Both the position numbers and the translations under genes were made by a program. From an uncultured Nonlabens sp. (lineage in GTDB: Bacteria; Bacteroidota; Bacteroidia; Flavobacteriales; Flavobacteriaceae), in NCBI RefSeq assembly GCF_947495285.1, contig NZ_CANLXZ010000012.1, positions 1 to 64,000 of the forward strand: a stretch of DNA of 64,000 nucleotides, in the 5' to 3' direction. The notes under the pieces were generated by a model. That model ran no database searches and was not told the origin of the DNA. It was given only the letters and a program-made list of their open reading frames with translations. Position 1 is the first letter of the stretch. The number at the start of each line of letters is the position of its first letter. Of the stretch, positions 56,001 through 63,724 are shown one piece after another.

Positions 56001-57727
56001 TGGTTAACCATAACGTGGTTGCTGGCAGTAAGGACTATGAGTTTTTAGGTCTAGATGTAAGTAACACTGGTAAATTATCTACAGATAATGATGCAGGAAT
56101 TACTGTATCACATGTATTAAAATTAAATGGTTTTATAGATTTACAAGGAGAGTCTCAGTTAATTCAAAGTGAGGATAGTGATTTGTTACCTTCCATTACT
56201 GGTAAAATAGAGATAGATCAGCAAGGAACCTCAAATAAGTATAATTATAATTACTGGACATCACCAGTAAGTATTATAACTAATGGACTTAATAATAATG
56301 GTTATAGTATATCTAGTGTTCTCAAAGATGGAACTTTAGTTAATAATCCTAGAGATATTACATTCACTGGCACAGGTGTTAGAGATGGTGTTCCAGGAAC
56401 AGCATCAACAGCGGCAACTATTTCTGGAAGATGGTTGTATAAATATGGTAATACAACTAGTAATACCTATGCAAACTGGGAATATGCAGGACCTACAGGA
56501 AATCAATTAGCTGGAGAAGGATGGACTATGAAAGGTACTGGATCAACAGATGCATTTCAAAATTATATCTTTGTTGGTAAACCTAATAATGGAGATATTA
56601 ACCTAAATTTAGATAATGGTAATGACTACTTAGTTGGTAACCCATATCCTAGTGCTATTGATACTCATATTTTTATTGATGATAATCCTGATACTGATGG
56701 TACTGTTTATTATTGGGAGCATTGGGGTGGAGATACTCATGTTTTAGCTGATTATCAAGGAGGTTACGCTACCTATAATTTTTCTGGTGGTGTTCCTAAT
56801 GCTACTCTTGGTACTTCTAATCCAGATGTTAATCAGGGTGGTGTGCCGACAAAGGTACCTCAACGATACATTCCTGTAGCACAAGGTTTCTTTGTAACTG
56901 GTATTAATGATGGTGGTCAGATTAGATTTAGAAACGCTCAACGAGAATTTAGAAAGGAGTCTAGCGGTCAGAGTATATTTGTTGCTGCACCAGGTAGCAA
57001 TCCTATTCTAAGAGATGAAATGATCAATACAAGCTCAGATTCTCGTAGTAAGATAATGTTAGGTTTTGACTCCTCTAACTTAATTCACAGACAGTTACTA
57101 CTTACTGTAGATCCTTTGACTACTTATCAGGTTGATAGAGGTTATGACGGTAAATTACTAGACGAACAAATTGATGATATGTCTTGGAAAATAAATTCGG
57201 ATAAGTTTACTATTCAAGGAATTCCATCTATTGAGTTTCAAACTGAATTACCTTTATCTATTAAATTAAGGGATGATAGTACTTTTAGTATAACTATAGA
57301 TGATTTACTGAATGTACTACCTACTCAGACCATTTTTATTAGAGATAATGTTTTAAATACTTATGTAGATTTGATGAACGGTGATTATACAAGCCCATCA
57401 TTAACTGCTGGTACTTATGAAGATAGATTTTCTGTAATATTCACATTACCACAAACTCTAAGTAACGAATTAGTGGATGTAAATCAAACAGATGTAGTTG
57501 TATTTACACCTAATAATCTATCTGAGGTTCATATTAAAAAGCCGGTAGAAATAGAAGTAAGTGATTTATACATAATCAATTTGCTGGGACAGCAGGTAAA
57601 AGCTTATGATATGACTGGAAAAGTAGGTATACTGAAACTAGATACATCTCAAATAGCTAGTGGTAATTATCTTATAAAAATGAATACTAATCTAGGTGTA
57701 GTTACTAAAAAGGTTATTATTAAATAA
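53069..57727 (+). CDS. Large T9SS type A cargo protein with LamG domain
   Basis: A 1552-residue secreted protein. The signal peptide (about 1-26, ends near VYGQQ) is followed by a MAM/jelly-roll-like region (to about 215). A second module ends in ESYFAVKYGITLG (about 230-490), a segment recurring in flavobacterial surface proteins. A LamG/concanavalin-like domain spans about 705-870 (DILFDGSNDYVAMGDEIEFT, SVSAWVKTDG, GTLEEIRIFSTDISQEEI). Then comes a beta-rich region with NYWTSPVS. The C-terminal type A sorting signal has VSDLYIINLLGQQVKAYDMT and SGNYLIKMNTNLGVVTKKVI. It is likely an exported, surface-attached carbohydrate-binding or adhesive protein. Confidence 0.9.
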   Translation: MMTRLLNYKKNLLMTLVVLFILPVYGQQLTVFNADFTTGAGDNAWSVTNLAPNGRWRRASDPAFGPGRYVFLQRTLSNLTFEPNELAEAISPVIDLTGYDKLNLSFDMYLEVEGRELEGVTLMYSTDGGATYATLGKENDEATNWYITRESGVLPDFGGWTVNSGGWVTASIDLPSQGFDNKDDIRFKFIFASDNRSFVLDGFAFDNFKITGYNQLPKNYPDCGNGIGQNLELWLNTGTLQGLSDGARVDEWLNSSSLNPASNINGDWTKATSSGNQRPTYHDNPTRNVNFNPVVSFDGTNSMFGRSGFYNRDIFIVINPTAGINASRSTEDIFLGDDYLDGIGSEDVTGVSINNTSSRYRDANGFETPDIAAYNQASNTGYGRAIVHPTINYDRPVVFNVRLNAAGDGMDIFLDGVDLGVTLSPNLMQEVNKSLFTDILNSRYWLGRSEFFGPSFTGDILEIMSFSERKSDIDRVRLESYFAVKYGITLGLFPLPDVGLPHVPGAYFDSDGNPLWNANTDNGFTYNVSGIGFDSCSLLNQKQAKSVDPNTFITVGLGGIYDTNSNNPNLFEASGDFLMWGSTLSTLMPLPNPLKVDLGPSLVTTFTDVSERTWKFKEISQNGNDIPEVKLSVSTLGLSSLPPLVGNDAYVMIVADDQNFTTNIETKFLKTVGTNQEVYYDFDGIKYVKFGVAHEIIEPRDILFDGSNDYVAMGDEIEFTGNYSVSAWVKTDGSNSTNSNKTIVSKRANGADGYHFYLTDDNRVAMTHNGVSTITSNTALSNDVWRYVTFTYSGNTANLYIDGVLDITQNLLSPINNDSRFCIGSRFVDKNNVLDNFSGTLEEIRIFSTDISQEEIRFLMNQELNEDGTGIKGTVIPETITRNDVSGLLWTDLEAYFNMNTYIGTHLNDASGNGHRGSLIQPDQFSINLQTAPLPYITATDGDWTNENSWINGDSNFIPGSTRVINGVNREINWNIAVVNHNVVAGSKDYEFLGLDVSNTGKLSTDNDAGITVSHVLKLNGFIDLQGESQLIQSEDSDLLPSITGKIEIDQQGTSNKYNYNYWTSPVSIITNGLNNNGYSISSVLKDGTLVNNPRDITFTGTGVRDGVPGTASTAATISGRWLYKYGNTTSNTYANWEYAGPTGNQLAGEGWTMKGTGSTDAFQNYIFVGKPNNGDINLNLDNGNDYLVGNPYPSAIDTHIFIDDNPDTDGTVYYWEHWGGDTHVLADYQGGYATYNFSGGVPNATLGTSNPDVNQGGVPTKVPQRYIPVAQGFFVTGINDGGQIRFRNAQREFRKESSGQSIFVAAPGSNPILRDEMINTSSDSRSKIMLGFDSSNLIHRQLLLTVDPLTTYQVDRGYDGKLLDEQIDDMSWKINSDKFTIQGIPSIEFQTELPLSIKLRDDSTFSITIDDLLNVLPTQTIFIRDNVLNTYVDLMNGDYTSPSLTAGTYEDRFSVIFTLPQTLSNELVDVNQTDVVVFTPNNLSEVHIKKPVEIEVSDLYIINLLGQQVKAYDMTGKVGILKLDTSQIASGNYLIKMNTNLGVVTKKVIIK

Positions 57728-57755
57728 TTAATAACTCTTTATAGTTATAGAATTT

Positions 57756-57793
57756 AAAGGTCTGTGTATTTTAAGTACACAGACCTTTTTTGG
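57756..57793 (+). terminator. Rho-independent terminator after the T9SS type A gene
   Basis: AAAGGTCTGTGTA / TACACAGACCTTT perfect 13-bp stem, 7-nt loop and T run. Confidence 0.9.
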
Positions 57794-57861
57794 TTCATAT
57801 ACCTTTGCAGTTTATCATTATCAATTGTTTCATTTTTAATGATTCCTATTTATTATAATTT

Positions 57862-57877
57862 CGCTTATAGTTAAGCG
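57862..57877. repeat. Small inverted repeat CGCTTA-TAGT-TAAGCG
   Basis: A 6-bp stem with a 4-nt loop, between the two terminators of the T9SS gene and lysA. No function is evident. Confidence 0.35.
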
Positions 57878-57881
57878 TAAT

Positions 57882-57912
57882 AAAAAAAGCTCGATCTATA
57901 AGATCGAGCTTT
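57882..57912 (-). terminator. Rho-independent terminator after lysA
   Basis: AAAGCTCGATCT / AGATCGAGCTTT perfect stem, 3-nt loop, T run on the minus strand. Confidence 0.9.
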
Positions 57913-57938
57913 AAATTTATAATTTATATAGAGTAATA

Positions 57939-59162
57939 TTATTCTGTGAAAATTTCTTCAAATTGAACCTCAATTTGCCCTTTTAAAATATCCTCCATAG
58001 TTTCACGTTCTCTTATAATATGTGATGTACCATTATACCATAGTACTTCGGCAGGTCTATACCTAGAATTATAATTACTAGCCATAGAGAAACAATAAGC
58101 ACCAGCGTTAGAAAAGGATAGAATGTCACCTTCAGTAATTTCAGAAATCTGGCGATTATTTGCAAATGTATCTGTCTCACAAATGTACCCTACGATGCTG
58201 TAAAACCTATTTTTACCATCTGGATTAGAGATGTTTCTTATATCATGATAAGATCCATATAACATAGGTCTTATTAAATGATTAAAACCAGAGTCTATAC
58301 CTGCAAATACCGTAGAAGTAGTTTGTTTAACCACATTAACCTGTACTAGAAACTGTCCAGATTCACTAACTAAAAATTTACCTGGTTCAAATGCCATAGT
58401 AATATCACGACCATATTCTTTACAGAATTTATTGAAACGCTCACTTAACTGCTCGCCTAAGTCTTCAATATCTGTAGAGACGTCACCTTCTTTATAGGCT
58501 ACTTTAAATCCACTACCGAAATCTATAAATTCTAGATCTTTAAACTTTGCTGCAGTTTCAAAAAGAATTTCTGTTGCATATAGAAATACACCTATATCAA
58601 GAATGTCACTACCAGTATGCATGTGTACACCATTTACATTCATACCTGTATTTTCTACAATACGCAAAATATGTGGTATTTGATGAATAGATATACCAAA
58701 TTTACTATCAATATGACCCACAGAAATATTTGCATTTCCACCAGCCATAACGTGTGGGTTTATCCTTATACATACCGGTGTATTAGGATGCTTAGAACCG
58801 AATTGTTCCAGAATGGAAAGGTTATCAATGTTGATTTGTACACCTTTCTCAGCAACTTTTTCTATTTCTTCTAGTGATACACCATTAGGAGTAAAAATTA
58901 TCTTTTTAGGATCTACGCCAGCGGCTAGACCTAATTCTACTTCTTGCAGACTTACGGTATCAAGTCCAGCGCCTAACTGTTTAAAAAGTTTCAAGATAGA
59001 GAGATTAGACAGCGCTTTTACAGCATAATGTATTCTTAAGTTCTTAGCCTTATCAAAAGCCGAAACTAAACGTTGATACTGTGCTATAATGACCTCTGCA
59101 TCATAGACATAAACCGGACTACCGTGTTCTCGGGCTATGTTTAATAAATCTTGATTATCCAT
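57939..59162 (-). CDS. lysA: Diaminopimelate decarboxylase
   Basis: A 407-residue PLP enzyme, the last step of lysine synthesis: it decarboxylates meso-diaminopimelate. The PLP lysine is Lys49 in HYAVKALSN. Other family motifs are HTGSDILD, DFGSGFKV (glycine-rich phosphate site), EPGKFLVSESG and CETDTFANNR, the catalytic cysteine region, with AGAYCFSMASNYNSR near the end. Single gene with its own promoter and terminator, apart from dapB. Confidence 0.96.
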   Translation of the reverse strand: MDNQDLLNIAREHGSPVYVYDAEVIIAQYQRLVSAFDKAKNLRIHYAVKALSNLSILKLFKQLGAGLDTVSLQEVELGLAAGVDPKKIIFTPNGVSLEEIEKVAEKGVQINIDNLSILEQFGSKHPNTPVCIRINPHVMAGGNANISVGHIDSKFGISIHQIPHILRIVENTGMNVNGVHMHTGSDILDIGVFLYATEILFETAAKFKDLEFIDFGSGFKVAYKEGDVSTDIEDLGEQLSERFNKFCKEYGRDITMAFEPGKFLVSESGQFLVQVNVVKQTTSTVFAGIDSGFNHLIRPMLYGSYHDIRNISNPDGKNRFYSIVGYICETDTFANNRQISEITEGDILSFSNAGAYCFSMASNYNSRYRPAEVLWYNGTSHIIRERETMEDILKGQIEVQFEEIFTE

Positions 59163-59180
59163 GATAAATAATTAAGCCTA

Positions 59181-59188
59181 CAAAAGTA
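59181..59188 (-). promoter_or_regulatory. -7 box TACTTTTG for lysA
   Basis: TAnnTTTG match on the minus strand, 18 nt before the lysA ATG. Confidence 0.55.
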
Positions 59189-59325
59189 ATAGAGTAGAGG
59201 AATTAAAAGTGCAAAATTTATTAAAAAATTGTTGTAATTATTACATATTTATGCGTTTTCAAGGGATTTACGTAAAATAAGAATTCTTTTAGAAGGATTT
59301 ATTTCTAATTCAAAGTTCACTTTCT

Positions 59326-59333
59326 TATTTTTG
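59326..59333 (+). promoter_or_regulatory. -7 box TATTTTTG for sucC
   Basis: TAnnTTTG match, 31 nt before the sucC ATG. Confidence 0.55.
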
Positions 59334-59364
59334 CTAGACTTAAATTGAACAATAAAGAACATTT

Positions 59365-60561
59365 ATGAATCTTCACGAATATCAAGGAAAAGAAATTCTC
59401 GCTAGTTATGGTGTAACCATACAAAGAGGTAAAGTAGCAACAACTGCAGATGATGCGGTAGCTGCTGCAAAAGAATTAACTGAAGAAACTGGTACTGGAT
59501 GGCACGTTATCAAAGCGCAAGTACACGCTGGTGGACGTGGTAAAGGTGGTGGTGTTAAGCTAGCAAAAAACCTTGATCAAGTAAAGGAAATCTCTGGACA
59601 GATTATAGGAATGGATCTGGTTACACCTCAGACCACTGCCGAGGGTAAGAGAGTTCACCAAGTTCTTGTAGCAGAAGATGTATACGAGCCAGGAGAAGCA
59701 GAAATAGAAGAATTCTACATGTCTGTACTACTAGACCGTGGACAAGGTAAAAATATGATCATGTATTCTACAGAAGGTGGAATGGACATAGAAACTGTGG
59801 CTGAGGAAACTCCGCATTTAATCTTTACAGAAACTATAGATCCTGCACATGGTCTTCAAGGTTTTCAAGCAAGACGTATTGCTTTTAACTTAGGATTAAC
59901 CGGTAAAGCGTTTAAAGAAATGACAAAATTTGTTAACTCTTTATATAACGCATACCTAGGGTCAGATTCTGCTTTGTTTGAAATCAACCCAGTTCTTAAA
60001 GCTTCTGATAATACTATCATCGCAGTAGATTGTAAAATCACTCTAGATGAAAACGCTTTATTCCGTCACAAAGATCTTGAAGCATTAAGAGATGTAAGAG
60101 AAGAAAACGCAACTGAAGTAGAAGCTAGAGAGGTAGGATTAAACTATGTAGATCTAGATGGTAACGTAGGTTGTATGGTAAATGGTGCTGGACTTGCTAT
60201 GGCGACTATGGACCTTATCAAACAGGCTGGTGGAGAACCTGCAAACTTCTTAGATGTAGGTGGTACTGCAGACGCTAAACGTGTGGAAGAGGCTTTCCGT
60301 ATCATTCTTAAAGATGATAAAGTAGAGGCTATTCTTGTAAACATCTTTGGTGGTATCGTAAGATGTGACCGTGTAGCACAAGGTATCGTAGATGCTTATA
60401 AAAATATGGGTGATGCTATGAATGTACCATTGATCGTGAGATTACAAGGTACTAATGCAGAAATTGCTAAGGAATTAATAGACAACAGTGGTATGGATGT
60501 ACAAAGTGCTGTTGAATTTCAAGAAGCTGCAGATAAAGTACAGGCTGTACTAGCTAAGTAA
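59365..60561 (+). CDS. sucC: Succinyl-CoA synthetase (ADP-forming) beta subunit
   Basis: A 398-residue TCA-cycle subunit that makes ATP from succinyl-CoA with SucD. The ATP-grasp part has MNLHEYQGKEILASYGV at the start, KAQVHAGGRGKGGGVKLA (near 50-68) and LFEINPVLKASDNTIIAVDC. The C-terminal CoA-ligase part has GCMVNGAGLAMATMDLIKQA, FLDVGGTAD and NIFGGIVRCDRVAQGI. No sucD lies next to it in the window, so the two subunits are split, as often in this phylum. A strong terminator follows. Confidence 0.97.
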   Translation: MNLHEYQGKEILASYGVTIQRGKVATTADDAVAAAKELTEETGTGWHVIKAQVHAGGRGKGGGVKLAKNLDQVKEISGQIIGMDLVTPQTTAEGKRVHQVLVAEDVYEPGEAEIEEFYMSVLLDRGQGKNMIMYSTEGGMDIETVAEETPHLIFTETIDPAHGLQGFQARRIAFNLGLTGKAFKEMTKFVNSLYNAYLGSDSALFEINPVLKASDNTIIAVDCKITLDENALFRHKDLEALRDVREENATEVEAREVGLNYVDLDGNVGCMVNGAGLAMATMDLIKQAGGEPANFLDVGGTADAKRVEEAFRIILKDDKVEAILVNIFGGIVRCDRVAQGIVDAYKNMGDAMNVPLIVRLQGTNAEIAKELIDNSGMDVQSAVEFQEAADKVQAVLAK

Positions 60562-60580
60562 TTATCATATACAGATTATT

Positions 60581-60619
60581 AAAAATCCCCTTAAGGCTAT
60601 CGCTTTAAGGGGATTTTTT
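60581..60619 (+). terminator. Rho-independent terminator after sucC
   Basis: AAAAATCCCCTTAA / TTAAGGGGATTTTT perfect stem, 10-nt loop, with A/T tracts on both sides. Confidence 0.9.
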
Positions 60620-60650
60620 ATGTGTTCTAATCATTTAAGAAAATCACTAG

Positions 60651-60887
60651 CTATTTAATAGCATCATCTTGTTTTCTGTTTATCAATGCTTTTCTAGATT
60701 TATATATAGTAATGATTCCGGTTATGGTGATAGGAACACCTATCATTAACATCATACTCATATATTGTTTCCAATTGAAGTATTCTAATTGAAAATTGAT
60801 ATCACTCATGTAAAAAAGGCTAACTAATAAAAAACTAACTAGAATTATAATCAGTAATGCTTTTCTATAATGTTTTTTATTCTCCAT
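60651..60887 (-). CDS. Small two-helix membrane protein
   Basis: A 78-residue protein with two hydrophobic helices (about 9-27 and 43-63) and basic ends (MENKKHYRKALL and YKSRKALINRKQ). I choose the ATG at 60887, since a longer frame to 60983 overlaps the next gene by 35 nt and adds a strongly basic, unconserved-looking leader. I do not recognise the family. It is the last gene of a leftward unit with the 103-aa gene and possibly aroB. Confidence 0.5.
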   Translation of the reverse strand: MENKKHYRKALLIIILVSFLLVSLFYMSDINFQLEYFNWKQYMSMMLMIGVPITITGIITIYKSRKALINRKQDDAIK

Positions 60888-60948
60888 TTTAGAATTGGTT
60901 TTTTCAAATCTAATAAAAGGAGATCTTTTATTAAAAAGAAAATAATTT

Positions 60949-61260
60949 CTAGAGGTTTTCTTCAGCTTTTTTAAGATCGTCAACAGTTATTTCTGGTAAC
61001 GCATCAGGGTCTGACATCTCTCCATCAGAATAGTCTTCTTCGTCAAAAGATTCCATCTGCATGGATAAACGTTTTGAAATTTTTACGAGATACTTGGTGT
61101 CTTCTGTAAGAACTTCTACGGCTTCTATGGTTTCATATTTATGATTCTTAAAAGTAATCACATCATCATCACCATAACCATCAGGATATTTCTCTACAAG
61201 TAAAGCAAGAAGCTCTGGAGTTAGTTTTTTATAATCAACAATAATATTTCTCATTACCAT
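60949..61260 (-). CDS. Small conserved acidic protein downstream of aroB
   Basis: A 103-residue cytoplasmic protein with MRNIIVDYKKLTPELLALLV-EKYPDGYGDDDVITFKN at the N-terminus and a very acidic C-terminal half (SFDEEDYSDGEMSDPD). I recall similar short proteins beside aroB in flavobacteria. The function is unknown. The start could also be the Met at residue 3. It lies 74 nt after aroB in the same direction. Confidence 0.65.
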   Translation of the reverse strand: MVMRNIIVDYKKLTPELLALLVEKYPDGYGDDDVITFKNHKYETIEAVEVLTEDTKYLVKISKRLSMQMESFDEEDYSDGEMSDPDALPEITVDDLKKAEENL

Positions 61261-61334
61261 ATCATTTTAGGTAAATCTAATTTATATCATTTTTTACAAT
61301 ATACTAAGCTGTGAAATGAATTTATTGTTAAACT

Positions 61335-62399
61335 TTACAGCAAGCTAAAACTTTTGATAACATCTACTTCTGGTACTGTCTGGTCGGTTATAAAAGAACC
61401 TATGGTGTCTATAAGAACAAAACGTATCTCGCCATTTACATTCTTTTTATCATGAGTCATTAATTCTAACATTTTCTCAATATCCTGAGGGCTGAAGTGG
61501 AGCGTCATTTCTAGGCTTTTATACCAGTCTCTAATTTCGACAAAATCCACGTCAGACAGCCCAGCGTGTAAATTACTTAGATAGGATTCTAGATAAAGTC
61601 CTGCTGCAATCGCCTCTCCGTGTAATAAAGAATCATGACTGTCACTCGATAAACAGAAAGATTCTATAGCATGCCCTATGGTATGACCATAATTAAGTGC
61701 TTTTCTAGGTCCTTTTTCATAGGGATCGCTTTTTACCACATCACTTTTTATAACTGCACTTTGATATATAAGTTTGTCAAACGTTACAGAATAATAATCT
61801 GCACCTATTTCTTTCATGTTTTTCCAGTAAGCACGGTCTGCTATGAGACCATGTTTAAACATTTCGATAGAACCATTGAGCAACTGTCTATTATCTAGAG
61901 TATTTAAATAAGTAGAATCTATTATAGTCATAACAGGTGGTACAATAACACCTATTTGATTTTTAAGATGTCCTATGTCCACACCATTTTTACCACCTAT
62001 AGCGGCATCTACCATTCCTAATACAGTAGTTGGTATGTGAATAAAAGAAATACCTCTTTTAATAGTTGCGGCTATAAAACCACCTAGGTCTGTAATAACA
62101 CCACCACCTAAATTAATCATGAGACTATTTCTATCACAGCCCAGTTCTATCATAGCATTCCATACACCAGTGCATGTTTCTATATTTTTAAACTCTTCAC
62201 CAGCATCTACTTCTATGATTTCTATACGTGCTTCAGTTTCTATTTGAGGCATTAAAACTGGATAACAATGTTGCATCGTATTCTCGTCTACTAGAATAAA
62301 AATACAGCTAGGTTTCTTATTTGCTATAAATTTATTGAGTTGTATATAAGATTCTTCCTTAAAATGTATGCTGTAAGATGTGTTTTTTATAGAATTCAT
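61335..62399 (-). CDS. aroB: 3-dehydroquinate synthase
   Basis: A 354-residue NAD- and metal-dependent enzyme converting DAHP to 3-dehydroquinate, the second step of the shikimate pathway. Motifs seen are NLGGGVITDLGGFIAATIKR (near 94-113), PTTVLGMVDAAIGGKNGVD, then KSDVVKSDPYEKGPRKALNY with GHTIGHAIE and HGEAIAAG, which carry the metal ligands. The length is normal. It is divergent from proline dehydrogenase, with a palindrome between the two starts. Confidence 0.95.
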   Translation of the reverse strand: MNSIKNTSYSIHFKEESYIQLNKFIANKKPSCIFILVDENTMQHCYPVLMPQIETEARIEIIEVDAGEEFKNIETCTGVWNAMIELGCDRNSLMINLGGGVITDLGGFIAATIKRGISFIHIPTTVLGMVDAAIGGKNGVDIGHLKNQIGVIVPPVMTIIDSTYLNTLDNRQLLNGSIEMFKHGLIADRAYWKNMKEIGADYYSVTFDKLIYQSAVIKSDVVKSDPYEKGPRKALNYGHTIGHAIESFCLSSDSHDSLLHGEAIAAGLYLESYLSNLHAGLSDVDFVEIRDWYKSLEMTLHFSPQDIEKMLELMTHDKKNVNGEIRFVLIDTIGSFITDQTVPEVDVIKSFSLL

Positions 62400-62431
62400 T
62401 AAATGATAGTATTGTGATATTGTGGTGATTC

Positions 62432-62447
62432 CGCTTTCGCGAAAGCG
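62432..62447. repeat. Palindromic element CGCTTTCGCGAAAGCG
   Basis: Exact copy in the aroB/proline-dehydrogenase divergent region. Confidence 0.9.
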
Positions 62448-62528
62448 AAATATAAATAATTATTTAATCTCTTTACTAAGAATTATCAAAAGTACCATCT
62501 ATATGATTAACTAAATCGGTTTCGGAAT

Positions 62529-62536
62529 TATATTTG
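62529..62536 (+). promoter_or_regulatory. -7 box TATATTTG for proline dehydrogenase
   Basis: TAnnTTTG match 4 nt before the ATG at 62541, predicting a leaderless mRNA. Confidence 0.5.
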
Positions 62537-62540
62537 CCAC

Positions 62541-63713
62541 ATGAATAAAAATCCTTTTAACAATACGGCAAATGCTTTTTCTTTAAAATCTGATAAAGAT
62601 CTAAAGAGAGCACATTTTATATTCAGTTCTATGTCAAAACCCTGGTTAGTGAATTTGGGTTCTAAGGCTACCATGCTTGCTTTAAAATGGCATTTACCTG
62701 TAAAAGGTATTATACGAGATACCGTATTTCAACAATTTTGTGGTGGTACGACAGACGAAGAGTGTATGCCTTTAGTTGGTAAAATGTTTGAAAAAGGGGT
62801 GAGTTCTATTCTAGATTATTCTGTAGAAGGAAAGGAGAACGAGGCCGATTTTGATGCAGTGGTAGGGAAGAAGCTTACCTTAATACATATGGCTAGTGAG
62901 AATAATGCGCTACCATTTGAGGTGGTTAAACCTACTGGAATAGGACGTTTTTACATCTGGCAAAAAATAACAGAGAATCAAGTACTAACTCCAGAGGAAC
63001 AGGCAGAGTGGGAACGCATTTATAATCGTGTCGATTTGTTGTGTAAGACTGCTGTAGATAATGATATTTCACTACTTTTTGATGGTGAAGAATCATGGAT
63101 GCAAGATGCAGCAGATGAGTTGATAGGTGAGATGATGCAAAAATATAATCATGGAAAAGCTTTTATTTATAACACAGTGCAATGCTACCGCCACGATAGG
63201 TTAGAATATATTATGGAGCTTTATGAACATGCAAAGACTCATAATTATGTAGTAGGTGCAAAAATAGTGCGTGGTGCTTACATGGAAAAAGAACGCCATA
63301 GAGCTGCTCAGGAAAATTATCCTAGTCCTATTTGTGAAAGTAAGGAAGCAACTGACGAGATGTTTAATAACGTTATGCATTTTATTCTAGACCGACTAGA
63401 TGTCATTAAATTATGCATAGGTACTCATAATGAGCTAAGTACTTTTAATGCTATGAAAGTGCTTACAGAGAAAAATATAGAGCCTAATACTAAAGATGTG
63501 TGGTTCGGTCAGTTATACGGTATGAGCGATAACTTAACCTTTAACCTTGCTGCCTTGGGTCATAATACATTTAAGATTTTACCATTCGGTCCTATAGAAG
63601 ATGTGATGCCTTATTTAATAAGAAGAGCACAAGAGAATACTTCTGTAGCAGGACAGACAGGTAGAGAGCTTACTTTAATAAAACAAGAAATGAAGAGAAG
63701 AGGGATTTCTTAG
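62541..63713 (+). CDS. Proline dehydrogenase
   Basis: A 390-residue single-domain FAD enzyme (monofunctional form, unlike PutA of enterics) that oxidises proline to pyrroline-5-carboxylate. Family motifs are VEGKE (near 95), HMASENNALPFEVVKPTGIG (near 115-134), FDGEESWMQDAAD, YRHDRLEYIMELYEHA, KIVRGAYMEKER (substrate-binding Arg) and GTHNELST. The C-terminal YLIRRAQENTSVAGQTGREL is the final signature. The P5C dehydrogenase gene is elsewhere. It converges on a partial gene at the right edge with 11 nt between stops. Confidence 0.95.
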   Translation: MNKNPFNNTANAFSLKSDKDLKRAHFIFSSMSKPWLVNLGSKATMLALKWHLPVKGIIRDTVFQQFCGGTTDEECMPLVGKMFEKGVSSILDYSVEGKENEADFDAVVGKKLTLIHMASENNALPFEVVKPTGIGRFYIWQKITENQVLTPEEQAEWERIYNRVDLLCKTAVDNDISLLFDGEESWMQDAADELIGEMMQKYNHGKAFIYNTVQCYRHDRLEYIMELYEHAKTHNYVVGAKIVRGAYMEKERHRAAQENYPSPICESKEATDEMFNNVMHFILDRLDVIKLCIGTHNELSTFNAMKVLTEKNIEPNTKDVWFGQLYGMSDNLTFNLAALGHNTFKILPFGPIEDVMPYLIRRAQENTSVAGQTGRELTLIKQEMKRRGIS

Positions 63714-63724
63714 GCGGAATTTAT

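Noticed and set aside
57862-57877. Inverted repeat CGCTTATAGTTAAGCG as another palindrome copy
   Set aside because: The centre differs too much from TTTCGCGAAA; treated as a separate small dyad.
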